This document shows positions 37,161-49,436 of a stretch of DNA of 64,000 nucleotides, one piece after another. The stretch covers positions 20,642,637-20,706,636 of the forward strand of contig OZ020515.1 of assembly GCA_963971425.1 (NCBI GenBank), read 5' to 3'. A program made the position numbers and the translations under genes. The notes beneath the pieces were generated by a model. The model was not told where the DNA came from and did no database searches. It saw nothing but the letters and a program-made list of their open reading frames with translations. This stretch comes from Bryoerythrophyllum caledonicum (taxonomy: Eukaryota > Streptophyta > Bryopsida > Pottiales > Pottiaceae). Within the stretch, counting starts at the first letter, position 1. Each line of letters starts with the position of its first letter.

Positions 37161-37361
37161 TGTTCATGGGTAGTGCTTCGGCAGTGCTTCGGAGGGCAGT
37201 GCATGTCGTTCCTCACATCAGCAGATTAGTTAGTTTACACAGCCTAAATCTTCTGGTGTGTTCCTGGGAGAAGTTTAGTGTGAGAAGATTAAGAGCAATA
37301 GTATATTGTATTTCTCATTATAAAAGTAAAGTGTTATTGTTTTCCTCCAAAGGGGTATCTA

Positions 37362-37735
37362 TCCTCCAAACTTTCAAATTACTCAAATTACTCAAACTAC
37401 TTAAATTACTCAAATTACTCAAACTACTCAAATTACTCAAATTACTCAAATTACTCAAAAACATGATTTCAAAAGCATGAACTCAAAAACATGAACTCAA
37501 AAGCATGAATTCAAAAACATGAACTCAAAAACATGATCTCAAAAGCATGAACTCAAAAACATGAACTCAAAAGCATGAACTCAAAAACTCAAATTACTCA
37601 AACTACTTAAATTACTCAAATTACTCAAACTACTCAAATTACTCAAATTACTCAAAAACATGATTTCAAAAGCATGAACTCAAAAGCATGATCTCAAAAG
37701 CATAAACTCAAAAGCATAAACTCAAAAACCTTTTC
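37362..37735. repeat. Minisatellite with A-B-A-B architecture upstream of the Helitron ORF
   Basis: Block A is a tandem 9-bp unit (ttactcaaa and variants) at about 37375-37458. Block B is a 13-14-bp unit (aaaacatgaactc / aaaagcatgaactc) at about 37459-37590. Block A recurs at about 37588-37656 and block B again to about 37728. The order suggests that an A+B segment was itself duplicated. The Leu/Lys repeat frame across it is a by-product. Confidence 0.85.
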
Positions 37736-37928
37736 TCACCTTTATTATTTCACTTTGTAGCATTCATTTTTATCAACTTGTTTTACAATATAGAATTTCC
37801 TACCATTATTATTTTCATTATTTCAAAATTTATTTGTAAATTAAAAAATTAGACTTTGTAGATACTTTTTATCAAACATTTATCACTATAGATTTGTTTC
37901 AATTAATATATATATATAAATTGATATA

Positions 37929-40900
37929 ATGGCTCTTATAGATGAGAAATTAAAAGAGTGTAATTTACGTCGAGTTACTACTTATAAATTCATTGTTGGT
38001 GATTGTTTATTCGACTCTATTTCATATCTCTTGGACTATGAGATTTCATCTATTCTCTTAAGAAAAAATTCTATGAATCATCTTGCCCAATGCTTAGTTT
38101 TAAATACACCAAAAGCACTACAAACACGAAATCAAGAACTAAATCCTCAATGGTTGCATGATTTACATGAAGGTGTATATAATGAGCATGACTATATAAG
38201 AAAAATGGCTCTTAGTGCAAGTAATGGTGGACTTTGGGGGGACTTTACAGCCATCAAATGGATCTCCGACTATTTACAAAAACCCATTTATGTTTGGTTT
38301 AATAATAGTGCAAAAATCATTAGTATATCTGGACAAGAATTTGAATTGGAACCATTACATTTAGCATTTGGAAACTCTCATTACGAACCTATTGAAAAAA
38401 TACACCAATCAATGCCGGTAATTTTATCCAATGATAATAGTTGTAGTACTAATAATACAAACAAATGTCATAATGATGTGATTGATTTAGATTCAAGTTC
38501 TTCACATGAAATTGAGGTTCTAAGTTCACAAGAGACATTGATTCAGGATGAATCAAATCAAACATATCTCTCTAGTTGGCAATCAAATTTCAATGAACAA
38601 TGTTTAAATTCAAGTACTTCAACTAAAACATTTGACCATGATATTTTTAACTCCAAAGACTTATTAACAAAAAATAGAAATGATGTTGTGTTCAACAATG
38701 AAAAGTACATGGGCTCATTTCCTAGTGTAGCTAATGAAACAATTATAAAATCCAAACCGAAATTAGACATGGATCAAAATTTGGTAGGAAATATAAACAA
38801 AAAAACTAAACGAATGTTTTGGACTGTAGATTTAGATGACCTTTTAAGAACTTTAATGTCAAAGTATTCAACGACTTCCGAAATTGCTACAAATTTTTTG
38901 TTTCAGAAAAACGAACTTGATTTAACAATGAATCAAGTAATGCGTCACATTAGAAACTTGAAATCTGGAAATTTAAAACCTAAGACCCCTATATTGAAAA
39001 AATCACAAATAATAGATTCTCACATCACTCCAATTGATGTTACTTTACATTCAACCCAATGTTATACATCACCAAAAAAACAATCATATACTAGATGGAA
39101 AGAGATGGATGTTGAATTAGAAAAAATTATAAACAATGATGTCAATAACACTTATGTTGATAAAGCAAATTCATTTGTTATCAAAAATCCAACCCTCAAT
39201 AAAACTGCAGTACAAATAGTTAAGCGAATGAAACTTCTATCATCCAAAGCAAAAGCCAATTCCACTTTAATTCAAAAGTTACAAAAAAGAAAAAATGACC
39301 CTTTTGTTAAATTTCATGATAAATTAAATGATACCCCAACCTTTGTATGTGAATTGTGTGAAAGATATAATTTTCTTTCATCATCTACTTTGATAAATGA
39401 AAAGCTTCTATACCAAATAAACAATTTTCTTCATCGAAGTCTTGTATTAAAACAAGATGAAAATTTATATGTATGCAATATTTGTTTAAATTGTGTTAAA
39501 AATGAGAAGATTCCAGTTTTTTGTGTTCCAAATAACATTTCAAGAAATTCTATCATTACAAGTGTGAAAGAATTGACATCACTAGAAGAAAGATTAATAT
39601 CACCACGCTTAGCATTTGCACAAATACATAGATTGTACAATTATGGTCAATACAAATTACATGGAAGTATTGTAAATGTGCCTGCAAATATTGATTTAAC
39701 ACAATCCATTCTTCCACGTTTACGTGAAGATGGAATAACAATAGGGTTGTTATTAAAACGCCGATTAGAATATAAGTCCCCATATATGGCAGGAAACATA
39801 CGACCAAATAAGACAATGTTAGCATTGAAGGATTTAATAAAAACACCCCTTTATGAAGAATGTAATGTTAGAATTCGTCCACAGTGGTATAGTTTATTTT
39901 CTTTACACCTAAAAGCAAGTATGAATTTAGATATTCAATGTGATACTATAAATGAAAATGACTTTGAAGAAGAAATTGATAATCCACCAAGTGAAACTTT
40001 AGTACATAATTTCTTAGAATCTGATAAAATTCATGATTTTGATAAGATGTTATCTGTTGCTCCCGGTCAAGAATATTCTCCTATAGGAATTTTTAAAGAC
40101 AAGTTTAGTGAAGAATTGAATCATCCAACATTATTTTATGGACATCCTAGAAATGAAAACATTAATGAAAACTTTTCTTATCATCAAATAGCAAGTTGGG
40201 AGATTTTGCACAAGGATCATGATTTTGCTACAAACATCGAAAATATTTTCTTCAAAGCAATTAAAATCTGTATACAAAAAGTAAGGAATTCTAGTTGGAT
40301 TCGAATTCGAAAAGGTAAGCTTCCAGGAAGAAGATTAACCGCCGGGCAAGTTGTTGATGAATCCAATCTTGATAAACTTTTACAATCTCATATAGGGTTT
40401 CGAGATTTAGAGAAATTACGCACATCACCAGATTATGTTGAAGGATTAAGGAAAAATTTGTTTGCTATGATTAGACAATTGGGACCTCGAACTTTTTTTA
40501 TTACTTTGACAAGTGCAGAACGATTGTGGACACCATTAATTGAAGCTTTGTATAAGCTAAACTCTAAACGGCTCAATTTACCACATTTTGATTTATTGGA
40601 ATCTAGTCATATTGCTGAGTTAATAAGGTCTGATCCGGTGACTTGCGCTTTATACTATAATCATCGTACAAAAGCTTTTCGAGATTTGCTCAAAAAAAAA
40701 ATCATCTATTTTAGGAGAAGTTTTGGATTTTTTTTTTATAACCGAATTTCAACATCGTGGAAGTGAACATGAGCATGCTGTAATTAGGGTAAAAAATGCA
40801 CCTCAATTTAGAACTAATTCCAACAAAGAAATTGAAAGTTTTGTTGATAAATACATATCCAGTGATAAGAGTTTGTTACCTGCAGCTTTACAAGAAGCCC

Positions 40901-43900
40901 AAACCCATAAACATTCACGAACATGCAAAAAGAAAGGACAATCTATATGTAGATTTCATTACCCACTTCCTCCAATGAATGGTACAATGGTATTGGAACC
41001 TCTCGCTGAGACAAACGACTCTATACTATCATTCTTAAAAAAGAAGGCTAAAGAAATTTTTACATATTTGCAAAATGTAGAGGTAGGAACTGAGGTTGAA
41101 TTTGATGAATTTCTATCAAAATTTGAAATTGATGAACAAACTTACATATTGGTGTTATGTAGCCAACTTAAAAGACCACAAGTGTTTCTAAAGCGCTCAT
41201 TAAGTAATATATGTACCAATGCTTTTAACAAAATTATAGCTCATAATTGGTATGCAAATACAGATGTTCAATTTATATTAGATCCATATGCTGCTGCCAC
41301 TTATTGTACATCCTATATGACAAAAGTTGATAAAACTATTACTGTAGAGTTAAAATCAATTTTACAAAAATGTATTGCAGAAAAAACAAATGCTAATTTA
41401 AGAATTTTGAAACTAGGAAATGCCTTTTTAAATGCCCAACAAATGTCAGCTCAGTTAGCAATATATCTTATTTTATCAATACCATTATATCATTGCTCTC
41501 GTTCATTTAGTTTTATAAATACATCACCATCACAAGAGCGTGCATTTATTTTAAAACCTCAAAACCAATTACTTAAATTAGATAAAGATTGCATAGAAGT
41601 TATGTGCAAATCTATTATAGATAAATACATTGATAGACCAAGTAATTTAGAAAACATATGTTTGGCTGCCTTTGTAGCAGACTATAACTATTATAAAAAT
41701 AAAATCTCGATCCGAAAAAAGTCTAAAATAATAAGATTTGTTCATTACAATAAAATAAAAGATATAGAAAATTGGTGTCGTGAACAATTATTACTATATG
41801 TTCCTTTCAATGTATCTGAAGAGTCTCAAAAGATTGGAAAGGAAACATGGAAAGAAGCATATGACGAACAAGTAGAAATGGTTTCATGTAATCGAAAAAA
41901 ATTTAACTACCAAATACAAAAAAATGCATTAGAAGATTGTGGTGATGAATGGATAGATCTTCAAGATTTTGCAAATGAATTGGTTTTATGTCAGGATTTT
42001 GATATTTGGAAAGATGCATCTATTGAAGAAACGGAATCGATTATAATGAGCATGAATACTGAAAAATATGACTTAGCTAGTGATATTTATATAAAACCAA
42101 AGTCTACAAATACGTACAAAAATACATCAGTAGATAACAATAATGTTTTGGAACTTATGAAAAATGACGAATATTTTGGAATACTAAGATCTCTTAATGA
42201 AGAGCAAAGATCAATTTATGATGATATAATGTATAGGAAAAGAACTTTTCCAAATGAATCATTATATTTGTTTCTTACTGGAGGTGCAGGATCAGGAAAA
42301 ACATACACACTTCATGCCATAATTCAAGGATTGTTACGTATTTATCATAAAGACCTACATTCCAATCCGTTAAAAGCAAAAGCCTTACTTATGGCTTACA
42401 CAGGAAAAACAACTTTTAATATCAATGGAACTACTATTCACTCAGCTTTACATATTCCTATCAATCAATCACTTGAAAATCTTAATAATTTATCTTCAGA
42501 AATGCTGAATAAATTAACAGATCAATATGAAGAATTGCGATTTATTGTACTTGATGAAGTATCACTAGTAGGTGCTAGAATGTTACATGCTATTGATCAA
42601 CGACTTCGTTCAATTATGCATGTACAAAATAAAGTTTTTGGAGGTTTAGATGTTATAGTCACTGGTGATTTTTATCAAGCTCCTCCAGTAAGAGATAAAT
42701 GGGTTTTTCAACAACTTGACTTTGGTCTTAATGCTATAGCTCCAAATTTTTGGCATCAATATATGAAATGCTACGAGCTACAAACCATTGTGCGTCAAAA
42801 TGATCCCATATTTATAAATATATTAAATAGATTCCGAAAGGTAACTCATACAGTAGAAGATGTGGAATTCATAAATAATTTATGTTTGAAAAAACCTCCA
42901 GAAAGTTCAATAATTCCTTATTTATATTTCACTAATACGGAAACATCTGCTCATAACAATAGAGAGTTTATGAAATCTACGGAACCTACATTTAATTTTG
43001 AAGCAATTGATATTCGACATCATTCACTACCATCAACATTTAAAATTCCAGACAATCCAAATAAAACTGCCGGACTTCAAACTACAATCAAAGTTAAAAA
43101 AAATATGTTGGTGGAACTCACCCACAATTATGCCACCTCAGATGGACTTGTTCATGGAGCAGATGGATTATTCAAAACAACCACATCAATTAACAATAAA
43201 ACATATGTATGGATAAAAAATTTCAATGAAAAAATTGGTAAAACTGCAAGGTTCGCAAATGCTCAATTATATGAAGATCAAAATGTAGATTCTACTTGGA
43301 CTCCTATAGAGTTAGTTTCAAAAGAAATAAATCTTAATAAGAATAACAAGTATCTTTTAACACGTATACAATTTCCTATTCAATTAGCTGCAGCACGAAC
43401 AATTCATCGCTGACAAGGTTTATCATTGGATGATGTAGCTTTTAATCCAAGTAATATTAATAAACACGGATTAACTTATACAACATTATCTCGTGTGCGT
43501 ACCAAAGAAAAATTATATTTACTTGCTCCATTAACTATTTCCAATTTTCGTGTAGATGCATGTGTTACTGATGAAATGAACAGATTAAATTCAATTGCAA
43601 AATGGGAATTTCTTGTACCAAGATTACAAACAATGCGTCATTCACATATAATTATCCAGAGTATCAATATAAATTCATTACAAAAACATCACATTGATTA
43701 TAAAAGTGATCATAATATGCAAGCAGCTCATATTTTATGTTTTCAAGAAACCAGAGTAGAACATGCAAATGAAATCATAAATTACATTGATACTTCTCGA
43801 TATAAATATATACATGCTTATGATAAACACGGAATATTATTAATGTACGAAAATCGTATGGGATCTTGCAACATCGAAACATACAATGGTAGTGAATTTA

Positions 43901-44334
43901 TTGCTGCTTCATTTAATTTGGGAACTCGAAATGCTATACATGTTATTACTATATATAGATCCCATTCAACCAAATTAAAAAAATTTCTAGAAATTCTACA
44001 ACTACTGATATGGAAAGCACCAAACGAATGTCCAATTATTATTCTGGGAGATTTCAATGTTGGTATTTTAGAAAATACAACCCAAAAATATGATGCTAAT
44101 GAGATTTTAAATTATATGCATAACCATTGTTTACATCAAAAAATATTAACAAGTACTACAAAGAATAATTCTTTGATAGATCATATTTGGACAAACATCC
44201 CTGGAGTAGATGCTAAGTATGGAGTTACAGATGCATATTGGCCGGATTATCATAAACCTATATATTGTGCTTTTAAACTACCAACTACATTACCAAAGTT
44301 TTTAAAAAATTCAACCTCATTTCGTTTTATTTAA
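37929..44334 (+). pseudogene. Helentron-type Helitron RepHel protein (OTU, Rep, helicase, endonuclease), two lesions
   Basis: A rolling-circle transposase of about 2130 codons in one reading frame if two breaks are ignored. In order: OTU cysteine protease-like domain (GDCLFDS at about 37997, later His in LAFGNSHYEP); two SANT-like stretches; zinc knuckles (CELC, CNIC); the conserved Helitron N-terminal block; Rep with GPRTFFITLTS, the HUH-type site RGSEHEH (about 40765) and the tyrosine segment DPYAAATYCTSYMTK (about 41290); Pif1-like helicase with GGAGSGKT (about 42280) and LDEVS; and a C-terminal endonuclease with FQETR, LGDFN and IDHIW. The endonuclease and OTU domains mark the Helentron/Helitron2 lineage. 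Lesions: one extra A in a run of ten at 40692-40701, and TGA at 43411-43413 within helicase motif VI (IHR-stop-QGLS, where Ser is expected). Strikingly AT-rich compared with its neighbours. The element ends were not identified. Confidence 0.9.
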
Positions 44335-44852
44335 ACAAAAATACTTCAAGGAAAATAAAATAAGAAATGATCCATAATTTCTTCAATGATGGATATTTTG
44401 ATTGGAAACAATCATAAATAATCTAAATATGGATTTTGTAATACGTACACTATATAAATATTAAAATTAAATTAAAATATGAAATGCTTATATCTAATCA
44501 TGTTCAATCATATTTTAAACTATAGATTTGACTTTGAACATTAAATACCAGTTTACATACAAGATTAGAATTAAACATTAGGCATTGAACATTATACATA
44601 AAATAGATATCATGTTGTACATAATTACATACAACTTACATAAATTTTATTGCAATTATATTCAATGCAATTATTGAAAATAAAAAAATATGTGAAAACA
44701 AATTTATAAAAAATGCCCCAAATACAAAATTCACCATGTTGTATTAAATAGGTTAATATATGATCTTGAAACTACAAATCGAGTGTAAAGACAGAGCCCT
44801 TACGGTCCTACCGTTTTCTTGTTTCCCGTATGCCATGTTTCTGTCACAGTAT
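44335..44852. other. AT-rich Helitron 3' flank
   Basis: Non-coding, very AT-rich sequence to about 44770, where composition changes abruptly. A small hairpin (acggt-cct-accgt) at about 44800 near this change is a possible terminal hairpin of the Helitron, but no CTRR end is evident. Confidence 0.4.
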
Positions 44853-45233
44853 GAGCATCTCCACCCCTGACGGGGAATTTCCCACACTAGGGGAGAGGTG
44901 CAGAAGTTTGAGGGGACGGGGTTACCCTCTTCCCCGCACCCGTCCCTGAATTGGCCACTCCAGGGAATCGTTAGCGCCCGGCGCTAACGTCACAGTTGGC
45001 CAAATTTATTTTAAAAAAATTTAATTGCCACGTGTTATTACATGATTAGACACATGCTCCTGGGGAATTTTGGTGTCCTCTCTACTTTTTGTAAATTTAC
45101 TACTAAAATGAACCGGCACCGCCAGCCCGGTGGACCGGGATGCCGGCTTGGGCCTCGCGGTGTGGGATTCACCACTAATTTTTGTTGAAGTCTGACTTTT
45201 CTCTCGGGGCCCTGTGCCCCGGTGGAGATGCTC
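44853..45233. mobile_element. PIF/Harbinger-type MITE (381 bp)
   Basis: Starts gagcatctccacccctgac and ends with the inverted ccggtggagatgctc. This shares its first 16-17 bp with the Harbinger element at 48738-53379, which could supply the transposase. The flanks are tat and taa, an imperfect version of the TWA target duplication of this superfamily. It contains a near-perfect 21-bp palindrome at 44969-44989 (cgttagcgcc, c, ggcgctaacg). Confidence 0.8.
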
Positions 45234-46791
45234 TAATACCACCTATTTCCTGAAGTATTCCTCATACCCTGTCATGTTCGGTTAAATCCGGTTCTCCATT
45301 TTCAATTTACTTGAAGGCAAGACCCCCGTTTAGAAAACGAGTCAGAGGTTTGTTTTTGCTAGAACCAGTGGAGGTTTGAGTTTTCCTGAAAGTCCTTCCC
45401 AAAGCGGAAAGAAAAGGAAAGGTAGGGTGAGATGTATATGGAAAGCATGAGAGAGCAAGAGGAATTTTAACCCTTGAATTTCAGACGATGCCACTAGCCA
45501 TAGTATTCTACATGAATGGTGTTGTGCTTGAACATGATAAGGTTTGCATAATGAAATGACCTCCAAATGACAAATGCTAAAGAATCTTCAATCCAAAGGT
45601 GTAAGGCTTACTAAACATTTATGTATTCTACAGAGTAAAATATGTGCTTGTATATATAGTTCGTGGTTAATGTTTAAGGATTACGCTCCCTTTTTGCACT
45701 AGTGAGATAGAGGTTTTTGGAAATCGGTCCTTCTTGGAGAGGAATGAAATGAAAAAGGTAGGGTGAGATTTTAAAACGGAAAGAAAGAGAGCATGACAAA
45801 TCTTGTGCTCCTTTTTTCTAGCACCAATAAAATGCATGCTCTTGGGCCCTACCTAATGCAAGCTAAAGCTCCCCCATACTACTTCAAGTTCCCAATGAGT
45901 TGATTGGTAATTCCCCATACCTTCCCCAAGCCAAGTCACCCTCTCTTTGTAGTGCCAATTACGTCCATACACTAGGGTCGGATTTGGCATTAAAGTGTCA
46001 AATAAATATTTAATTCTTTAAAAAAAAATGTTTGGCTAATCAAATACTCTCGCAGATTCATTTTTTCACCATGTAAAAGAAGATTCTTTTTGATAACTCA
46101 TTTAAAAAAAAATTAGCTGCTACTTTTTGACTAATATTTTGCCGAATCAAACCCTCGGGTATTGTAATATTCAACCATAAAGCAGGGGAGCAACATGCAG
46201 GGTTACTCCTTTCATTAGAGTTATCCTGAAAATGAAAAGGAGTGACCTAGCATCTCACCCTCTACTTTACTATGCCATTACTACTCATGCATGTCATTGG
46301 TATAGAAAAAGAAAACATGAAAGTTCTCATGCTCTCTGTCTTTCTCACCCTGTCTTTCTCTTTTCTTTCCTCGTCGAAATGAACCTTTTTCCTCTTCAGG
46401 ATGGACTAAGAAATGAACCTTCTGCATCAGATTGTTTTTTAATTAATTTTGTTGAAGTTTAGGGTTGCAAGTTGCCGGAGCGTGGTGCAGGATTCGGGGA
46501 CGACGTCCATGTGATGTGATGTACGTTTCTGAGGCTGATGCAAGGTGCAGTTCCAGGATGCCTGGGAAAAGCGATGGCGATTTTATTCCAAGAATAATGG
46601 AGGAGATGAAGTTGAGAGGTGAGGAAGCTATTGGATGTGAATGTTGTTGTCGGAATGTGAGGTGGTTAGCGAGTCGGAGTTCAGTTTTTGTTAACAGAGG
46701 CTGGTGTAAATGCGATATTTGATAGTTTTTTTTTGGACGCGATAGATATCTTGTTTTGTTGTGTTTTGTAAGTTAGCTAGGGTTTGAAGCG
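45234..46791 (+). promoter_or_regulatory. Spacer and upstream region of the guanine deaminase gene
   Basis: AT-rich repeat-like spacer up to about 46450. A pair of related segments (gagatgtatatggaaagcatgagagag at about 45430 and gagattttaaaacggaaagaaagagagcatg at about 45768) suggests an old repeat. From about 46450 composition shifts to GC. Immediately before the start codon, ttagctagggtttgaagcg (46773-46791) contains the telo-box-like AGGGTTT common in plant leaders, so the gene seems to have plant-style upstream sequence. Confidence 0.45.
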
Positions 46792-48120
46792 ATGGTGGAT
46801 TTGTTGCAGAGTGTCGGAGTTCGGGGGAGGATTTTGTCGTTTCTCCGTGCGCCGGCGGGGGCGGGGGATGCAGGGAGTTATGTTTACTTGAAGGACGGGG
46901 CGATGGTGATCCGCGACGGGCGCTTGGTGGCGATCGGGCTGGCGAGCGACTTGGAAGGGGCCTTGGAAGGTCTGGAGGTGACGCGGTATGAGCACGAGCT
47001 GATAGTGCCGGGGTTCATTGACACGCACATCCACTTCCCGCAGACGCAAGTGATCGCGTCCTACGGCGCGCAGCTGCTGGATTGGCTGACGCGCTACACG
47101 TTCGTGGAGGAGCAAAAATATGGCGACTCGGGGCATTGTAGCCGCGGCGCGAGTTTCTTCTTGGACGAGCTCCTGCGGAACGGCACGACGACGGCCGTGG
47201 CGTATGGCTCCGTGCATCCGCAGTCGGTGGAGGCTTTCTTTGCAGAGTCGGAGCGGCGCGGGACGTGTATGGTGGCGGGGAAGGTGATGATGGACCGGAA
47301 TGCTCCGGCCGCGCTCACGGACACGTCGGCGGAGTCGAGCTACGGGGAGAGCAAGGCACTGATCGAGCGCTGGCATAAGCGCGGCCGGCAGCGCTACTGC
47401 GTGACGCCGCGGTTCGCCATTACGTCTACTCCGGCGCAGCTGGAAGCCGCCGGCGCGTTGCTGCGGGAGTTTCCGGATGTGTACATGCAGACGCATCTGT
47501 CGGAAAATCTGGACGAGATTGCGAACGTTTTAAGCTTGTTTCCGGAGGCGAAGAACTACACTGATGTTTATGACAAGGTCGGGTTGCTCGGCCCGCGGTC
47601 GCTGTTCGGCCATTGCATCCACTTGGCTGAGGACGAGCTCCAACGCCTGGCAGACACCCGCTCCGTTGCTGTTTTCTGCCCGACATCGAACCTGTTCATC
47701 GGCAGCGGCCTTTTCGACCTGGCTGGCACTGCAGACGCCAAGAGGCCTGTCCGGATCGGGCTTGGAACTGATGTTGGCGGCGGCACGAGCTACTCCATGT
47801 TGCAGACTGCGGCGGATGCGTACAAGGTGCTACAGCTCAAGGGCCAGAACCTGCCGCCAATCTCTGCATTTTATATGATGACACGAGGAAACGCTGAAGC
47901 GCTGAGCATGGAAGAGGAGATTGGATCTCTGGAGAGCGATTGCTTTGCTGACTTCGTGGTCCTCGACTCTCAAGCCACGCCTGCCATGCGCCACCGCATG
48001 GAGACCGTGAAGGATCAGATTGAGGAGGAGCTCTTCGTGTTGATGACGTTGGGCGACGACCGTGCTGTGCGCGCCACATATGTCCAAGGGCGAAAGGTGC
48101 ATGATCGTGAGAATTCATAG
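46792..48120 (+). CDS. guaD: Guanine deaminase, bacterial (GuaD, amidohydrolase) type, intronless, 442 aa
   Basis: Hydrolyses guanine to xanthine and ammonia in purine salvage and breakdown. The single open frame matches the zinc amidohydrolase family: HxH metal site in GFIDTHIHFPQ (about residues 70-80), LLRNGTTTAVAYGSVHPQSV, AGKVMMDRNAP, metal His in QTHLSEN, FGHCIHL with the next His, FCPTSNLFIGSGLF and catalytic Asp in GLGTDVGGGTS. Length is normal for the family (about 440 aa) and all metal and catalytic residues seem present. Resemblance to proteobacterial GuaD is high across the whole length. Plants normally deaminate guanosine with an unrelated cytidine-deaminase-fold enzyme (GSDA), so this gene is unexpected. 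No introns and high GC, unlike the intron-rich GWD and FAAH. A plant-like AGGGTTT leader precedes it. Probably functional. Horizontal transfer is inferred. Confidence 0.95.
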   Translation: MVDLLQSVGVRGRILSFLRAPAGAGDAGSYVYLKDGAMVIRDGRLVAIGLASDLEGALEGLEVTRYEHELIVPGFIDTHIHFPQTQVIASYGAQLLDWLTRYTFVEEQKYGDSGHCSRGASFFLDELLRNGTTTAVAYGSVHPQSVEAFFAESERRGTCMVAGKVMMDRNAPAALTDTSAESSYGESKALIERWHKRGRQRYCVTPRFAITSTPAQLEAAGALLREFPDVYMQTHLSENLDEIANVLSLFPEAKNYTDVYDKVGLLGPRSLFGHCIHLAEDELQRLADTRSVAVFCPTSNLFIGSGLFDLAGTADAKRPVRIGLGTDVGGGTSYSMLQTAADAYKVLQLKGQNLPPISAFYMMTRGNAEALSMEEEIGSLESDCFADFVVLDSQATPAMRHRMETVKDQIEEELFVLMTLGDDRAVRATYVQGRKVHDRENS

Positions 48121-48737
48121 GCTGGAAGCTCCATCTGGAATCTGGAAGCTGAGAATGAAGCGGACGATATCTCTTTCTGGTAGACGGTGATTGCAGCAAC
48201 TTCGCACGAGCGTTGTCCAATCCAGTTGGCAACACGTACTGAACTGGGTTTCACATTTCACAGGCTGATAAGATTTGGTATGTAAAATGACTCCTGATCC
48301 TGCTAATCTGTATCAAAGAATGCGCGAGTGTCTGAAGTTGGTGATTCGAGCCGGGATTGGCACAGTTATTCCTTAGCAGAGGACTCCTTGGAATATCCCA
48401 CGATATCATGATGGCTGGGGATATCCTCAGTCGTGGTTATATTACTGTAGTTGTAAGGGCTGTGGCTCTTCCTGGGCAGCCCCAAATACTCCCCTCCCTG
48501 CCCGCACTCGTCCAGTGGTGGGTCCCGGACTCTCATATTTTGGTCCAATGAGGGATTTTTGAAGGGTGGGACTTCATCTTAATTGTGGGGGGTCCATGGG
48601 GCTCATTTTTTGGCCCTTTAATTTGGAGAGTCTAGTTTTTTGCGGTAAAATTTATGCTGAATTTTGAGCCTACGGCACCTACTTGCTCCAAGGTGACCTA
48701 CCATGGCGATTTGAACACTAATAGAGGTTCTTTATAA
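48121..48737. other. Guanine deaminase 3' flank
   Basis: 3' UTR and spacer up to the Harbinger insertion. Short palindromic words (gatatcatgatgg, ggatatcc) occur at about 48400-48425. No gene is recognised. Confidence 0.4.
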
Positions 48738-48952
48738 GAGCATCTCCACCCCTTGCTCCCAACGGGACCAGCAGACATGCCTTTACCGGGACCCACCAAA
48801 GGCCAAATGGGGGTATTCCCGGTAAGTGGCCTACCGGTCCCCACCATTTGCCCTTCCCCCTCTTCCCATGCACCTTCCTCCCTTGCCCCTCATACTTTCT
48901 CCCCACCTTCCATTTCAAACCTCCTCATGGCTGTCATAATGATAAAGAAATA

Positions 48953-49203
48953 TTACTGTTCACGATTTTATTTAGAAGAATACCTCTCATAAATGTGCCT
49001 GAAAACCTTCGGGCCCCCATAAGTTACTCAAAAATGATCCAAATTGGGCATATGATATGTTTTTCAGCATCTACATTTCTGTAGATGCTGAAAAACATAT
49101 CATATGCCCAATTTAGATCATTTTTGAGTAACTTATGGGGGCCCGAAGGTTTTTAGGCACATTTGTGAGCGATATCCTTTTAAATAAAATCGTGAACAGT
49201 AAC
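48953..49203. mobile_element. Fold-back (snap-back) MITE nested in the Harbinger element
   Basis: The whole 251 bp is one inverted repeat. Arms of about 120 bp start ttactgttcacgattttattt and meet at about 49078 (gcatctaca-tttc-tgtagatgc). The inner ~100 bp of each arm pair almost perfectly, with small differences such as cctgaaaacc versus cctaaaaacc. It lies inside the Harbinger element just before its transposase, so it inserted later. Confidence 0.9.
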
Positions 49204-49436
49204 ATGCGTATATCATGTCACCATGCCCCCTTCGTCCCGTCTCCCCTCTCTTCTCTGATTATAGAAGGAAGAACTATGAGTTTGTTTCAGAAAGGTTTTC
49301 TTTTTGTGTTTTTGAGAGCTTGCTCTGGAGAGGTTTTGTTTTAGTTTATTTTTGTGAGTTTCTGAGAATAAAGGCATGGAGGGCAAGATTACAGGAGGCC
49401 CGTGAAGCTTTTTTGGACGGTGACTAAGATGATGAC

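Noticed and set aside
37157..37480. ORF with LLKLLK repeats
   Set aside because: Produced by translation of the 9-bp minisatellite. No start context or domain supports a protein.
40681..40770. Programmed frameshift in the Helitron at the A10 run
   Set aside because: A slippery run is present, but Helitrons are not known to use frameshifting and a second lesion (TGA) exists. Simple indel or sequencing error is more likely.
46777..47496. 239-codon antisense frame over the guanine deaminase gene
   Set aside because: Shadow of a GC-rich gene on the other strand, with no recognisable domain.
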